DNA from: Multifurca ochricompacta
Lineage: Eukaryota > Basidiomycota > Agaricomycetes > Russulales > Russulaceae
DNA length: 64,000 nt
Reading direction: 5' to 3'
Assembly: GCA_022496185.1 (NCBI GenBank)
Contig: WTXG01000062.1
Coordinates: 62,001-126,000 of the forward strand
The notes below the pieces were generated by a model. It saw nothing but the letters and a program-made list of their open reading frames with translations. It was not told where the DNA came from and made no database searches. Positions 48,563-60,081 of this stretch are shown here, one piece after another (within the stretch, counting starts at the first letter, position 1; every line of letters starts with the position of its first letter). Made by a program: the position numbers and the translations under genes.

Positions 48563-48724
48563 ATGGAATGAAATGAACTAGTTCGAACCGATCACGTGAC
48601 TAACGCGCCAAGTCGCGAGGAGTGGCTGGGCTGGGCTGATCAGCTGAGGCTAGCACAGTCGCGGTAGCAGTAGCAGCAGCAGCAGCACAGCAGCACCGTA
48701 TATCCTTTGCCGCTGCCACTACAT

Positions 48725-51700
48725 ATGACTTCTACCCCTCGTTCTACAAAATCATTTCGTTCGACGCTACCTTGGAGAACCTCACCAAAGAACCGTGCCC
48801 CTACTTCTCTGTCCTTAATTATTGCCACACCCGAAGTCAGCTCTCCTCTAACCTCCGCAGCTACACATCTTCCACCTATTAAGATGGCAAGTGACGCTGA
48901 TGTAAAAGCAAGATCTAATACAACCGAAGGTGTGCCCATTTCGAAGCAATTTCGCCCAATATGAGGGTCTCAACAGGTGTTGTCAGATCATAAGGCACAG
49001 ACGAATGCAGAGACCGAATCATCCGAGACAATCACGGTGAGGAATAGTTTTATTTTTAATTTCTTCACGCATATATGTTGCTTGCTTGTCATCCGTGATG
49101 CGAAGATTCCATACATTTTCTTCCCAGTGTTCTGACCCTTAATTCAGACGAGCCGCAACACCATAGAGCACACCCTGTACTCTCACCTTCTCCAACCGAA
49201 GAAATTGGCGCCCCATCAACTTCCGACCAGAATGCCGCCAGGTCGTCTCCAGGAGAAACTGGCACAACACCAAGTCCCACACCTGCACCACAATCACGCT
49301 CATGGCTGGCGTCGTTGTCAAGGCGCAGTTCGTCTAGCGTTCCTCTAAATGAGCTTGTTGAGCAGTCACCTCGTTTGTCCCCCGGGGAGCGGTCAAAAGT
49401 ATCTGAACCTTCAACCTCGATGATAGTTGCGTCGCCGCCAAACGACCAACCCGAAATCATTCCTTCCAGTTTACCAGATTCAGATCTACAGAAGAACAAC
49501 GTGGCTCAGTCGGAAACTGTTTCCAAGACAATACCCAGCAAACGCGCCTGGTTTACGTCCTCCAAGCAGCCAAGCAAATTGCGATTAGAGGACGAACCGT
49601 CGTCAACTAGGCGGCCTGCTCAAATGGATTCCCCAAGTCCTGAAACCTCACAACCTCCAGTTACGAATGTTATACCTCCAACCCCTCCAAGATCTGAGCC
49701 CACTCAGGTCGAAGGCAAACCTCCGTCCGAAACAACCTCCGTTCCTATACCAGTTGCTCGCAAATGGTTTCTTCTGTCTCATCATCTTTATCCAGATCCC
49801 CTGAAGCCGAAGTCCGCGCCGCTTCACCGTTGGCTGCTCCCCAGGCGGGTGTTGATTCACCCCAAACACCGTCATCAATCGACGACCAAGTACCAAAGTT
49901 GCCCTCTCCTGGTCCTCCGTCTGAGTCAGTCGCATCACCCGTGCTTCTTCCAAGTGACACGAGCCAGAATTTGTCCCCACTGAGCCCATCCACAAGCCGC
50001 TTTTCGCTGGGTATTCCCTTCCTTGGGCGTCCAAGGTGCCTCTGGATCGTGCCATAGCATCAGCAAAGGCTACTGACATCCTAACAGAGCGGGAGGCTGA
50101 TAGTCCCTCCGCTGTCTCAAAGGACTCAAATACAGAGGGGAAGGAACAACCTGCAGCTGAGACCACAGGTGAGTACCTGCTTATTAATCTGTGGTTGCTC
50201 GTGGCGTGGATACTACATTGAAGTGTAGGGCTTCCACAGGCACAGGCAATAGACGACGGTACTCTCCCCGGGCCGACTTCCGCCAACCAGCTGGTGGGGC
50301 TTCGTAGGTTGGGCAGCCGCAACCTCTCCGACAGTTCCTCAAACCCAGTATTCCCCTTCAATCAATCAAACAGGCCACAAACCGGAGGCCGCGGCCACTG
50401 ATACAGCGTCGAGGACGACTGATGTCCCAAACACTCCTGCACCCGCGGAAGAAACTCATCCCGAATCAACGTTTGAAATAACTAAGATCACGGCTCGGGT
50501 TGGTTGTCACCATGGTCTTGGTATGGCCAGTCTACACCTGCGCCTGAAAAGGCTCAGGGAAGCACCGATCAAGTGGAGGTGCAGGCTCCGAGCAAGGCGG
50601 AGGCTGAAGCTGTCAAGGAAGCGCCCGCAATACAGGAACCCGCTCCCCCAGCGCATTTAGAATTGACGAACCCCATCGAGTCCTCCATTACGGCCAACAC
50701 GTCTGGCTGGGCTTCATTTTTTAGTTCCAAGTCACTGCTTGTCAAACGCATTGCGGCCACTGAGCACCCCGAAGAGAACACAATGGAGGTGATGGACATC
50801 GACGACGGAGTTGAGGAGTCCAGCGGTGCAGCTACGATTGTAGCAACCTCAGAGGTTCGCACTGCCAAGGACGTCGTCTCGCGCGACACCCAGGTGACGA
50901 AAACCGCTCCTGCCCCACCGCCCTCGCCGTCTCCGTCGTTAAAGCCGAAGACAAAACCCGATAAGAGACCGGATGACCTTAAAGGGACAAAACGTATGTC
51001 AGTATCGCCTACACCATCCAAAGGTTCCGGACGCGCGTCGCCGCGCGTGCCACCGCCACCAAATCTCGTGCTGCCAACGTGGGAAGACACGTTTCACGCA
51101 CCGCCCCGCTCTACCATGCTGCATGCACAAACCGATTCTGCGTTCACGAAGACGGTGCGGTTCGTCAGTGGCATGCTTTTTGCAAAAGACGGTGGCGCAA
51201 GCACGGGGAAGGGCAAGGCGCCCACAAATGATGATAGAAGCTTTGCGGACTTTGGGAGGGAGCTTCCACGCACCTGGGACGTTATCGGTGAAAAGTTAGA
51301 CGGTGATGTTTTGCGGGGATGTAAACGCGTCGTGGTTATTGGTATACATGGCTGGTTCCCCGGTGCGTCCGCCGATGTCTTCTTAGGCTTCGCCCGGCCA
51401 GGGGCGTATCAGGGGCGAAAGCTAATATGGGTTTCCGTTGCTGAACAGGCGCGGTCATGCGGACTGTACTAGGCGAGGTTTGTCCTTTTCAAGTGGGGTT
51501 CTACTCGTCGCTGATGCGCATGTTTCTTTGGAGCCAACGGGCACTAGCGGCAAGTTTGTCACGATGATGTGCCAGGCACTGGAAGTGTTTCAGGAACAAA
51601 ACAGGGTACAATTCGAGAAGGTGACGCAGATTCCTTTGGAAGGTGAGGGAACAATTAGCAAGCGTGTGGAAAAGTGGGTTCTGCAACTTTCGCTTTCCCG

Positions 51701-53136
51701 GGCTGTCATAGATAATCAAAATGCCAAATCTTGTTTTTCTTCTCGCAGATTATACAACAATTTGACGGCAAATAGCGAATGGATGAACGACCTCCATGTA
51801 GCAGACGCCGTTTTGGTAGCAACGCATTCTCAGGGCTCCATCGTCTCGACACACCTACTCGATCGACTGATTCATGACAAGCATATTAGGGCTTCGAGGA
51901 CGTCGGATTTACTGGCAAGCGCCGCTGCCGTTCTTGCTCCTGGAGCTGCGGGACTTGCGGAGCCCCCAGCGCAAAGGGTGTGCTGCTTGGCCTTGTGCGG
52001 TATTCACCTAGGACCACTTCGTTATCTAAGCTCCAGTTCCCTCGTACAGCCATATATCCAAGTAAGCGGTAGTTTACTTGACATGAGCGCCTTCCAATAC
52101 CTTCATTTATCAGTATTTCGAGTCGGCGGCGGCAAAGGAGCTGTTCCAATTTCAGGTCAGTTGTCGAACAGGCTTGCCCACAGCGCCGTGCCAAGTTATC
52201 TCCTGCTAATCACCTGACACTATACAGAGCACCAACAGTGAGGTCTCGAAGGATTACGTTAAGGCGCTGCGCAATGTCGTAGACCGTGGAGTGCGTTGAG
52301 ATTATTTGAATTTAATCACGGGGGCATGTGATGACATCAGATATCAGGTCAAAATGGTTTTCATCGCTTCACTGAACGATCAAGTTGTCCCACTATACTC
52401 GGGATTGTTCACAGCTGCTTCCCACCCTCTGATTCTGAGGGCATTATACATTGACGGAGATGCGTATCAGTGCGTTTTCTGTTCGTTTGAAAACATATTG
52501 TGCCTGACATTGTCGATTCACCTTCCTGCCTCAGTTCGTCCGATTTTCTGTCGAATCTCCTGGTGTTGCTCCTCCGAGTGATGAACGTTGGCTTGTCAGA
52601 CAGTGGTCTGGTTACTCATCTTTCCGAAGCAACCGCGGGCTCGTTGAATGGTATTGGGCATTCAAGTGTTTATGAAGAGTTGGCAACATATTCGTGGGTA
52701 TTACTTCGGAACCTCGGAAGTAACTTTCCTTCTGATGGGATGGGCGCAGGCTGGCTGTGAACTATCTTTTCATGACGAACCACGGGTCGAATGAGCATCC
52801 GGAGCTTGTTGTCCAACCCTTTGACGCCAATACCGAGCTTAATGATTACGAGGTTAGCTGCCGATCTTTCGCAATCTAGCTGCCGATTACCGACATTGCT
52901 GACTTGTGCATCATGCAATACTTCTTATGACTGGTAAGATCCCCTGGGCGCTACGCGATTTGATTGCAAACGAACGCGTCGAACACTTTTTCGCGAAAGA
53001 CTTTGCCAAACTGCGTAACGCCTTCCCTGATTGGCATCCCAAGACCGCCATACTACGGGATATTAAACGCAAACTCCAGCCTATTCAACGTTTGAATGCA
53101 AACCTATCCACGGGGTCGAGCCCTCCCAAACTTTGA
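48725..53136 (+). CDS. YML020W-like putative alpha/beta-hydrolase with long disordered N-terminus
   Basis: Resembles the uncharacterised fungal YML020W family, whose biochemical activity I do not know. Seen: ATG 48725 (MTSTPRSTK); about 600 residues rich in Ser, Pro, Thr and Glu (48,725-51,100), almost certainly disordered; then the conserved domain: WEDTFHAPPR, LPRTWDVIGEKLDGDVLRGC, VVVIGIHGWFPGA (oxyanion-type HGW), MRTVLGEPTGTSGKF (across an intron), VADAVLVATHSQGSIVSTHL with the nucleophile elbow T-H-S-Q-G, VCCLALCGIHLGPLRYLSSS, KMVFIASLNDQVVPLYSGLF with an acid-type Asp, and MTNHGSNEHPELV with a candidate catalytic His. The end reads FAKLRNAFPDWHPKTAILRD and RLNANLSTGSSPPKL. About ten introns. 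Candidate triad residues are all present, so the hydrolase looks intact. Confidence 0.85.
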
Positions 53137-53795
53137 TTATGATGAAATATACTTTCTCCCCCCCCCCCCCTTCCCCTCTTCCTAAGTGGGGGTAGACCCT
53201 AATTTTTCCATTTTCCTTTCCCATTTTTTCCCATTTTTTCCCTCTCTCTTCCCTCTCTCTCTCAATTGGTACTTGTCAATCGGACTACCCATCACCCACC
53301 GCACCTCCCAATTCCCCGGACCATGATAGGGCTTTTTCACACCTGAGCTTCTTTTTTACTTCCTAAAAGGGTGTATGTATTTCACTTTTTTGTACAACGC
53401 ATAGCCACATCATATACTTTGCAGCATTCATTCCTCATCGTCGTTATCATTTTTTCACATTCACACTTCCTACTTGCTACGTGTACACTCCCGTCAATTT
53501 AGGAATATCCCCCCCCCCTTCCTCCAAAATTACGGCACAGTCAACACGGAAACCGACACACCCCCACAACCGTACACCCCATACATATATATATAATATA
53601 CACCAATGGCATTTCCATCCGCAATCGCGATTAGCAATATCGAACTTAGTGCTGTCAGGAAAAAAAATTAATTTGACATGGCTGTCGTTGAAGGGGGTTA
53701 CGACAGGTACGAGAGAATTAATGGGAGGCCCGAGGCACTAGAGCTACAAGTATATACACAATTAAGCCTACTCAAGGATGAGGGGGGGATGGTGA

Positions 53796-53816
53796 TGTGT
53801 GTGTGTGTGTGTGTGT
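53796..53816 (+). repeat. (TG)n microsatellite
   Basis: About ten uninterrupted TG units. Confidence 0.85.
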
Positions 53817-53872
53817 TTTTGGTATTCCTTTCTTTTTCATGGGGATAGGGAGAGGGGGATTTTCTTATCTTA

Positions 53873-53878
<6 letters not shown>

Positions 53879-53903
<25 letters not shown>

Positions 53904-53904
53904 T
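53879..53904 (+). repeat. (CT)n microsatellite
   Basis: About thirteen CT units, followed 20 bp later by poly-A. It lies in the probable 3' UTR of the reductase gene. Confidence 0.85.
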
Positions 53905-53973
53905 TTCTCTGAATGAAAAAAAAAAAAAGATACGTTCCTTTTTCCTTAAAGTCTTCTTTTTGCTTGTCAACCA

Positions 53974-56374
53974 TCAACGATACTCCGCGCCACAGTCACC
54001 TATCAAACTGATCATCTTTCTGCCATTCGAGCGCTCGAGAACGTCTTCGATATCTGCACGATCGGCGTCGGAAAGGCGGAATCTGAACACGTTCAAGTTG
54101 TCTTCAGGATGTTCTGAAACGCCGAGACGTGTTCCTATTTTGGGAAGGTTGAGTCCGGGGGAGTGGAAGGAAGGGGGGAGTGGGGGAAGGGCGAATTAAG
54201 TTGGTGATGGTTCATTCGTGTAACACAAGCACGCGTTAGTTTTGTTGTCGATCAAGCTTTGAGATAAGACAAAAGGAGGAAAGGAAAGGAAAGGAAAGAG
54301 GGGGGAGGGGGGGGGGAGAGAAGGGTGGCGTTTATGTTGTATTGTATTGTGTGTGCGTGTGTGTGTGTGGAAAAAGAGGGTTTTCGGAAACGCACCGACG
54401 AGTATGGCGCCGACAAATGGGTGATCTAATACCCACCGAACGGCGACGTTGGCGATGCTAGCTCCACCGTGGCGGCCGCCAATTTGCCGTAATACGGAGA
54501 GAAGTTGTTGGAAGAGGGTCCAGCCACCCCATACCCTTGTGATTGCATCCAGGTACTGCAAAGGACGACAGGCGGTGAGCGACGTGAGCCCAGAGGATAT
54601 GACATAATATGTATTGCCACCAAGGAGGCGGGGAAGGTGTACGTGCACACAAACGAACGAACGAACGAACGAACGCGCACGAGTGAGTGAGCGAGAGAGA
54701 GAGAGTGTGTGTGTGTGTGTAGTGTGTGTGGTAGGGTTGGAAGGAGGAGGGTTGGGAAGCGAAGCGAAGGAGGGAGGGGAAAAACGAGTGACATGCGTCT
54801 ATAACTCACTTTGCGTTGTGATGGCGTTAGCGCCCCGGAATATGGATCAGGCTCAGGCTTGTCAAGCCATGCGTCCGCGAGAAAGCCACCGCACTGCCGA
54901 AATTGGGAAAGGGGGGGAGGGAGGAGGAGGAGGAGGAAGAGGAAGGGGAGTGGGGGAGTGGGGGAGTGGGTGGGAGGGGTAGGGGAAGAAAGAAGAGAAG
55001 AATTCGAAGAGCGATGAGCGGAGGAGAGAGGGAAATGAAAAGGTGATGCGTACGAAGGTGCCGTAAGTGAGTAACTTGATGTTGTGCTTCTCGCAGACAT
55101 CTGCCATGCCGTGGAGCGGTCGTGTATCAATTAACGAGAACTGTGTATAATGAGTTGGGCATCAATAAATTTTTTCCTTATCCTCTATTTTTTTTTTTTT
55201 GTGTGTGTGCGGGAGCCGAACACGATTAGCGCGTGTTTCTCAACTCGCTCGTGCCATGTGTATGAAAGGGGGTGGTGGTAGGGGGGGAGGGGGAAGGGGA
55301 AGGGGAAGAAGTGAAGGGTCCGAGGAGACATACCTGAACTTGATTGGCGACGATAGCACCAGGGCCGAGCTGTGTGCAGATCTCGTCTGTTCGGGCCGCA
55401 TCAAAGTTGACAAGGCCGAGGGTTTTGATGCGTCCGTCACGTTGGACGTCTTGAAGATAGCGTAAGGCAGTCATATAGCCCTTATTGGAGTAGTCCTGCC
55501 AATAAAACTATGTTGAAAGAAGGGGGGGGGGGGGAGGAGGAAAGGTAAAATGGTGCTCCATTGAATGAAAGAGAGGGGAGAATTGTTGGGGTCAAAAACA
55601 AAACAGACCTGTAAGAAGTCGAGCTGGCGAGTGCGCATTCGTGTCATGCGCTCACGGATAGCGGCCTCTACGGTGGCGCGAGAAAGATCTCCGTGTTTGA
55701 AAACACACCATTTGGTACCGCCGAGAACGGTGCGAGGTGGGAGATGCTCCTGAAATTGCCCCTGTCGAAATAGCGCGCGGGGAAAAGGGCGTCAGCGGAG
55801 AGCGGAGAAGGAGGGTACAAATTGACGGGAGACCGCTCCCGAATGTGGCCACTGACAAAGACGATCTCGGCAGGTCCATAATGATCAGCTAGAAGAGGTA
55901 AATTGAGCGCCAAGATGAGTGCTATATTATATAGTATAGTAGTATAGTATAGAATAGTATAGTATAGTATAGTATAGTATAGTATAGTAGTATAGAATAG
56001 AATAGAATAGAATAGAATAGTATGATATAGTGGAACTCACCCTTTCGTTCAATTATTTTTATTTAAATGGAACGTCAGAAAAAAAAAAGAGAAAGATGCA
56101 TGGGCGGAAGATTCACCATATCTGACCATGCGGAAAAGAAAGATCAGCGAATATAATATAAATATAAATATAAATAAAAACAACAAATACCGAATGCTGT
56201 ATAACCTTGATCAACATGGCGTGCCATGGCATCTCGTATTTTTGATGCAGGAGCACTACCCCAGGCTGTGCTAGACAGTTGCCATAGACCGACCCAGAGA
56301 CGGGGTGGATTGAACGGGCCGAGTTGAAAAGTCTCCCACTGAGTAGGATTAACGGGGGAATGGGGACTCATCAT
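53974..56374 (-). CDS. Aldo-keto reductase family oxidoreductase
   Basis: NAD(P)H-dependent TIM-barrel reductase, substrate unknown. Exons on the minus strand: MSPHSPVNPTQWETFQLGPF start; PRLWVGLWQLSSTAWGSAPA; HVDQGYTAF; (A)DHYGPAEI; GQFQEHLPPRTVLGGTKWCVF with the catalytic-type Lys; RQLDFLQ joined to FYWQDYSNKGYMTALRYLQD; RIKTLGLVNFDAARTDEI; HGMADVCEKHNIKLLTYGTF; CGGFLADAWLDKPEP; ITRVWGGWTLFQQLLSVLRQ; SIANVAVRWVLDHPFVGAILVG; then SEHPEDNLNVFRFRLSDAD and a stop at 53974. The usual tetrad His of LLQFHW is Tyr here (FYW). The Asp-Met expected before A-DHYG is missing unless a micro-exon supplies it. Introns are large and full of microsatellites, unlike other genes in the window. It diverges from the next gene on the right. 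Confidence 0.85.
54651..54721 (+). repeat. Compound microsatellite (ACGA)n-(GA)n-(TG)n inside an AKR intron
   Basis: Six ACGA units, then GTGA/GAGA and TGTG runs. The stretch falls between the exon ending KYLDAITRVWGG and the exon DAWLDKPEPDPYSG, hence intronic. Confidence 0.75.
55919..56030 (+). repeat. (TATAG)n/(AATAG)n satellite inside an AKR intron
   Basis: About 110 bp of TATAG and AATAG pentamers with slips. It lies between the exons ending QGYTAF and starting DHYGPAEI, so it is intronic and makes this intron about 300 nt, several times the local norm. Confidence 0.85.
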
Positions 56375-56518
56375 AGTGAGTGAGCAATGTTATATGATGT
56401 GGGGTTAAGTTTTTATTAAACAACATTCTTTAACACACACATTTTTATACGTCAACGGATTCGGGTAGAGTAGGGAGAGAGGGGGGAGGGGGAGGGGGAG
56501 GGGGTACTGAGGAGATAT

Positions 56519-56560
56519 CTGGCTAACTAGTTGGCTAACTGGCTAACTGGTTGGCCAGCT
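56519..56560 (+). repeat. (GGCTAACT)n minisatellite
   Basis: Imperfect repeats of GGCTAACT with TGG spacers, grading into GGCT units (GGCTGGCTGACT). Confidence 0.75.
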
Positions 56561-56862
56561 CACTCTAGCTGGCTGGCTGACTCTGACTCTGACCTGAACT
56601 GAACCTTTTTATTTTTAATTTATTTTAATTTTTTGCCGTGTATAAGTTATAATAATATTAATATATTATATATATTAGAACCAATTCCCCGGACCTCGGG
56701 ATATCATCTGAGCGTATTTGAATTTGAAAGTTCGCATTCGCATGTTGATCAAAAGACCGGAGTAAGATCTCAACCACGTTGTGACCATCATCATCTTACC
56801 TTTTTCTCCAATCCAAATCTCCCATTGCCTTCCCTTTGGCTTGCCCCCCCCCTCCCCCTCAT

Positions 56863-56890
56863 ACCCCTACCCCTACCCCTACCCCTCCCC
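56863..56890 (+). repeat. (ACCCCT)n microsatellite
   Basis: Four ACCCCT units in a C-rich tract. Not a match to the canonical CCCTAA telomere unit. Confidence 0.75.
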
Positions 56891-57128
56891 CACCCACCCA
56901 CCAATCGAAACATCAAACGACCTTGGTAGTTATGGTCCGCTAACTTACCTCGTTCCCGATCCGTCGGAGCATCAAGTCTGAACTATAAATTCAGCTTGGC
57001 TTTGAAGTAACCTCCTTCATTCCATCATCCTCCTCTTTTCAGATATCATATATCCAGACATTCGAGCAACAAGTAGACCCATTATACGCATATTTCACAA
57101 TACACTCCTCGTTGCTTACCACTCAAAA

Positions 57129-57897
57129 ATGCCTGCACCCTCATCCGAATCTTTATCTTTCCACCGCTCTACAGATGCCCGTTCTCTCAATCATGTGTAT
57201 GTTCTTCTTCTTCACCTCCCGTCCCGTAGTCTAATAATGTTCATCAGTAATCTTATGGTTGACTCATTCATCGCCAATGCCAGAGTCGAAGAGTAAGTCA
57301 TCATCACTTTCTCTCCTTCTCTCCCTGCTTCCCATTCATGGTTAACTGACTGACCCATGTCTCTCTCTCTCTCTCTCTCTCTTCAGTTTGCGCGCGACAG
57401 TACGGATACTACTTGCTACCATGCCTCCTAGCACAGCACAAGCCTTCACCAAGGCTGCTCGTTCACGATTATCGAGTTCCAATGCTAGCCCACTACCCCA
57501 TCCTCAAGTCCTCTTTTACTTTGACGGCACCGACGCATCTCCAACGTCCGGCTTATACGACGTCCTAGCTCACGCGCGGGCTTTGTATGGAGCCGGCATG
57601 GGTCTCACCAGTTTTGGCATTTTCACCACCATCATCCGTAATTCATTGGGACTCCGATGGACGCCCTTCGGCACGGTCATAGATGCGTTCACGCTTATCG
57701 ACGGTGACATTTGCCAAGCACTACAAAGCGCGAAGGAGGAGATTGATTCGGGTCGGGCAGGTGACCTTGATAGCACCCGCGCAAAGGTCGCTGACTTGCG
57801 CGCTGCACTGAAGGAATGCGCGGATGCTATAGCTCGGTGGGGTGGTAATTTTCCGTTTGAACGGGCAGCGGCCACATTAGAAGTATGGAAAATCTGA
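57129..57897 (+). CDS. Small conserved protein of unknown function
   Basis: About 205 residues, not recognised. Three exons: MPAPSSESLSFHRSTDARSL then NHV; NLMVDSFIANARVE; DLRATVRILLATMPPSTAQA through to the stop at 57897. The introns have clean GT..AG ends, the second with a (TC)n tract at its 3' side. The body reads as soluble alpha-helical: QVLFYFDGTDASPTSGLYDV, DAFTLIDGDICQALQSAKEE, ALKECADAIARWGGNFPFER. No signal peptide or strong membrane segment. It diverges from the reductase gene. Clean splicing and sensible composition make it a real gene despite the missing function. Confidence 0.75.
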
Positions 57898-58290
57898 ACC
57901 CTATAGTGTGTCGTATCGTGTTATTCGTCGTCTCTCCTATCACCTTGTATGACTAGATGCTGTTATTTACTTTTTTTTTTGTTTTTGTTTTTGTTTTGTT
58001 TTTTACTTCAAATAATATCAAGTACTCTAATCAAATTTGACTACATTTATTGCACCCGCAAACATTGTCGCACCCCATTGAATGGATCGAATCCGTTTCA
58101 GACTGTAGAGATGACGTTGAGAGATTCTTCTCGTCAGTCGGCATCTTTTCTTTTTTTTTAAATCGTTTTTTTCTATTTTTTGTTTTTCCCTTTTCCATAA
58201 AAAAAATTACTGTAAAGCACACCCGAAAGAGGTTAAGCTCTCTGAGACCGAAATAGAAAAGGAGAAAAAAAAATTAATCTGGAGCCAGGA

Positions 58291-58335
58291 CAGGTCAGGG
58301 CGAGCCGAGCGGCTCTCGGTTCGCCCCCTGACAGG
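58291..58335. other. GC-rich inverted repeat (hairpin)
   Basis: Arm CAGGTCAGGGCGAGCCGAG pairs with CTCGGTTCGCCCCCTGACAGG with few mismatches across a five-base loop. A strong predicted stem in otherwise AT/purine-rich DNA. Confidence 0.65.
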
Positions 58336-58940
58336 TGATACGAGCGGAGCTAAGCCTAGGAAAGAGCTCTCTAAGAGAAAGGAAGAGAGGGGGGAGGGAG
58401 AGGAGAAAGAGGAGAGAGAGAGAAGACGCGGATGGAAAAAAAAAAGTAGGCGAGCGGCAATCTGTACTGAACTCCAACTCAGCTCTTGCATTTTTCGGGA
58501 AATCAACGTGACACCGGGGGAAAAACAAAAATGAGAGAATTAAAAGAAAAAGAAAAGGAAAAAGGACGGACTTGACGACTGACGGACAACTAACGAACGA
58601 ACTGTAACTTGTTGCACGCCGGGATAACGAGAAACCTCTTTTTCTTTTTTGTTTGGGGGTTTTTTTTTCTCCCTCTATCTCTCCTCTCAGAGAGAGACAG
58701 CGTTCACCCCCCCCTTTTTTTTCTGTGTGAACCTAAATTTCGCGAGTCATAATAATAAAGCTCCATCTCGGGGTACCAGTGTACACCACCCGTCCGAGAG
58801 TTTTGACGTTTAGTCACCGGAAGGGGGAAAAAAGAAAAATAAAGTATTTATTATTAACTTTTTATTTTTATATTCAGCTAGTTACTAGTCGAGGAGGGGG
58901 GGGGGAAGGGGAAAAAGGAGAAAAGAAGAAAAGAGAAACG

Positions 58941-58976
58941 AATCATCATCATTATTATCATCATCATCATCATCTC
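58941..58976 (+). repeat. (ATC/ATT)n triplet array
   Basis: About twelve triplets ATC or ATT, imperfect. Confidence 0.75.
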
Positions 58977-59138
58977 CTCATGATCCGGTTGTAGTGTAGT
59001 GTAGGGGTAGGCGGGTTAGGGGGGGGAGGGATAATTGGAAAATGAAATGAAATGGCTCTGGCCTGATTCGAGGAAAACGAACGGATAAACTGAAAGTGGG
59101 TAGGAGGGGGTAAGGATAGGTATAGGTAGATTCAGCCA

Positions 59139-59184
59139 CGGACCATGGACCATGGACCATGGACTGTTACTGTTACTGTTACTG
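59139..59184 (+). repeat. (GGACCAT)3 followed by (TGTTAC)3
   Basis: Two different short tandem arrays directly abutting: three heptamers GGACCAT, then about three hexamers TGTTAC. Confidence 0.8.
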
Positions 59185-59651
59185 GGCCAAACTGGCAAGG
59201 CAAAGAAAGGCAAAGGCCAGGTTAGGCCAAAGACAAGGTGTGCCGTGTGCCATGTGCACATGTGCCATTTATTCTTCCTTCATTTTCATCTTATTGGTGA
59301 GTAAGAAGGTCTAGGCGAGGCGGGGGTAAAGGTAAGGGTAGGGGTAAGGGTAAGGGGTAAAGAGGAGGGTGGGAGAGAGATGGAGATGGAGAGAGGGGGA
59401 GTGAGAGGGATGACGATGGGGATTAGGATCATGTCATGTCATGATGGGATGGGGGGAGTTCAGTTGTGCCCCATCCGGCGATTAAATTCATTCCGAGGCA
59501 CACCAGGATAAAACGGATTACGCGAACGATCGAGCGCGATGAGTAGCCGAAATCGCTTGCCTTGCCTCACTCTCTTGATTGGTTGTGGAGATGAATCGTT
59601 CATGGTTCCTCCCGCTCCCGCTAAGAAAAACATAACACATATCTCTCCCTA

Positions 59652-59682
<31 letters not shown>

Positions 59683-60081
59683 TGGGTTCACCAGCAGCGC
59701 CTCTTACTCCTGCATTACACGAATAAATTGAATATCAACGGCAATGGGATAGCTTCGCCATTCACAAAGTATTCGTTAATGTTTCAAAGAACGACAATTG
59801 TACGTTATATGGATTAGACAGAGTCAACCGGGGGAGCACGTTCGGACCACATACGTTGATATTAAGATCCGTCATATTGCGCACACTTCGACGATAGGTT
59901 GTTTTTGGCCACGCCACGAATCATTTCGAGAGCTTCACTAATCCTTTCTTTCTTTCTTTTTTTTTTTTTTTGTTGTTTTTGTTTCGTTTACCGTTCCCGC
60001 GACTGAGAAGAAGAAGAAGAAGAGAGTGACAGCGTACTTATGGTCACGCTACATCAGAAGGAGATGCTTCTTTAGGAAGAC

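Larger units (their letters stand above)
53137..53973. other. Convergent 3' spacer, very rich in simple repeats
   Basis: No coding sequence. Begins with poly-C, poly-T and CT-rich tracts (53,158-53,270), then poly-C (53,508-53,518), (TG)n, (CT)n and poly-A runs just before the stop of the aldo-keto reductase gene. Confidence 0.6.
56375..57128. promoter_or_regulatory. Divergent promoter of the aldo-keto reductase and the small conserved gene
   Basis: Contains G-rich (56,480-56,505) and C-rich (56,845-56,895) tracts, an octamer array and a TATAAAT at 56984-56990, about 140 bp before the ATG at 57129 with a pyrimidine-rich leader between. Function inferred from position. Confidence 0.45.

Noticed and set aside
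50569..51090. 174-codon minus-strand open frame
   Set aside because: Antisense to the disordered leader of the YML020W-like gene; Ser/Gly-rich shadow with no recognisable motif.
54426..55130. Long minus-strand open frame rich in Pro, Ser, Leu and Phe
   Set aside because: It reads through microsatellite introns of the aldo-keto reductase. Only short parts are true exons, and those are in other frames or already assigned.
59325..59365. Telomere-like GGGTAA/GGGGTAA repeats, and ACCCCT repeats at 56,863
   Set aside because: The units are not permutations of the fungal TTAGGG telomere repeat, they are imperfect, and they sit among many other simple repeats.
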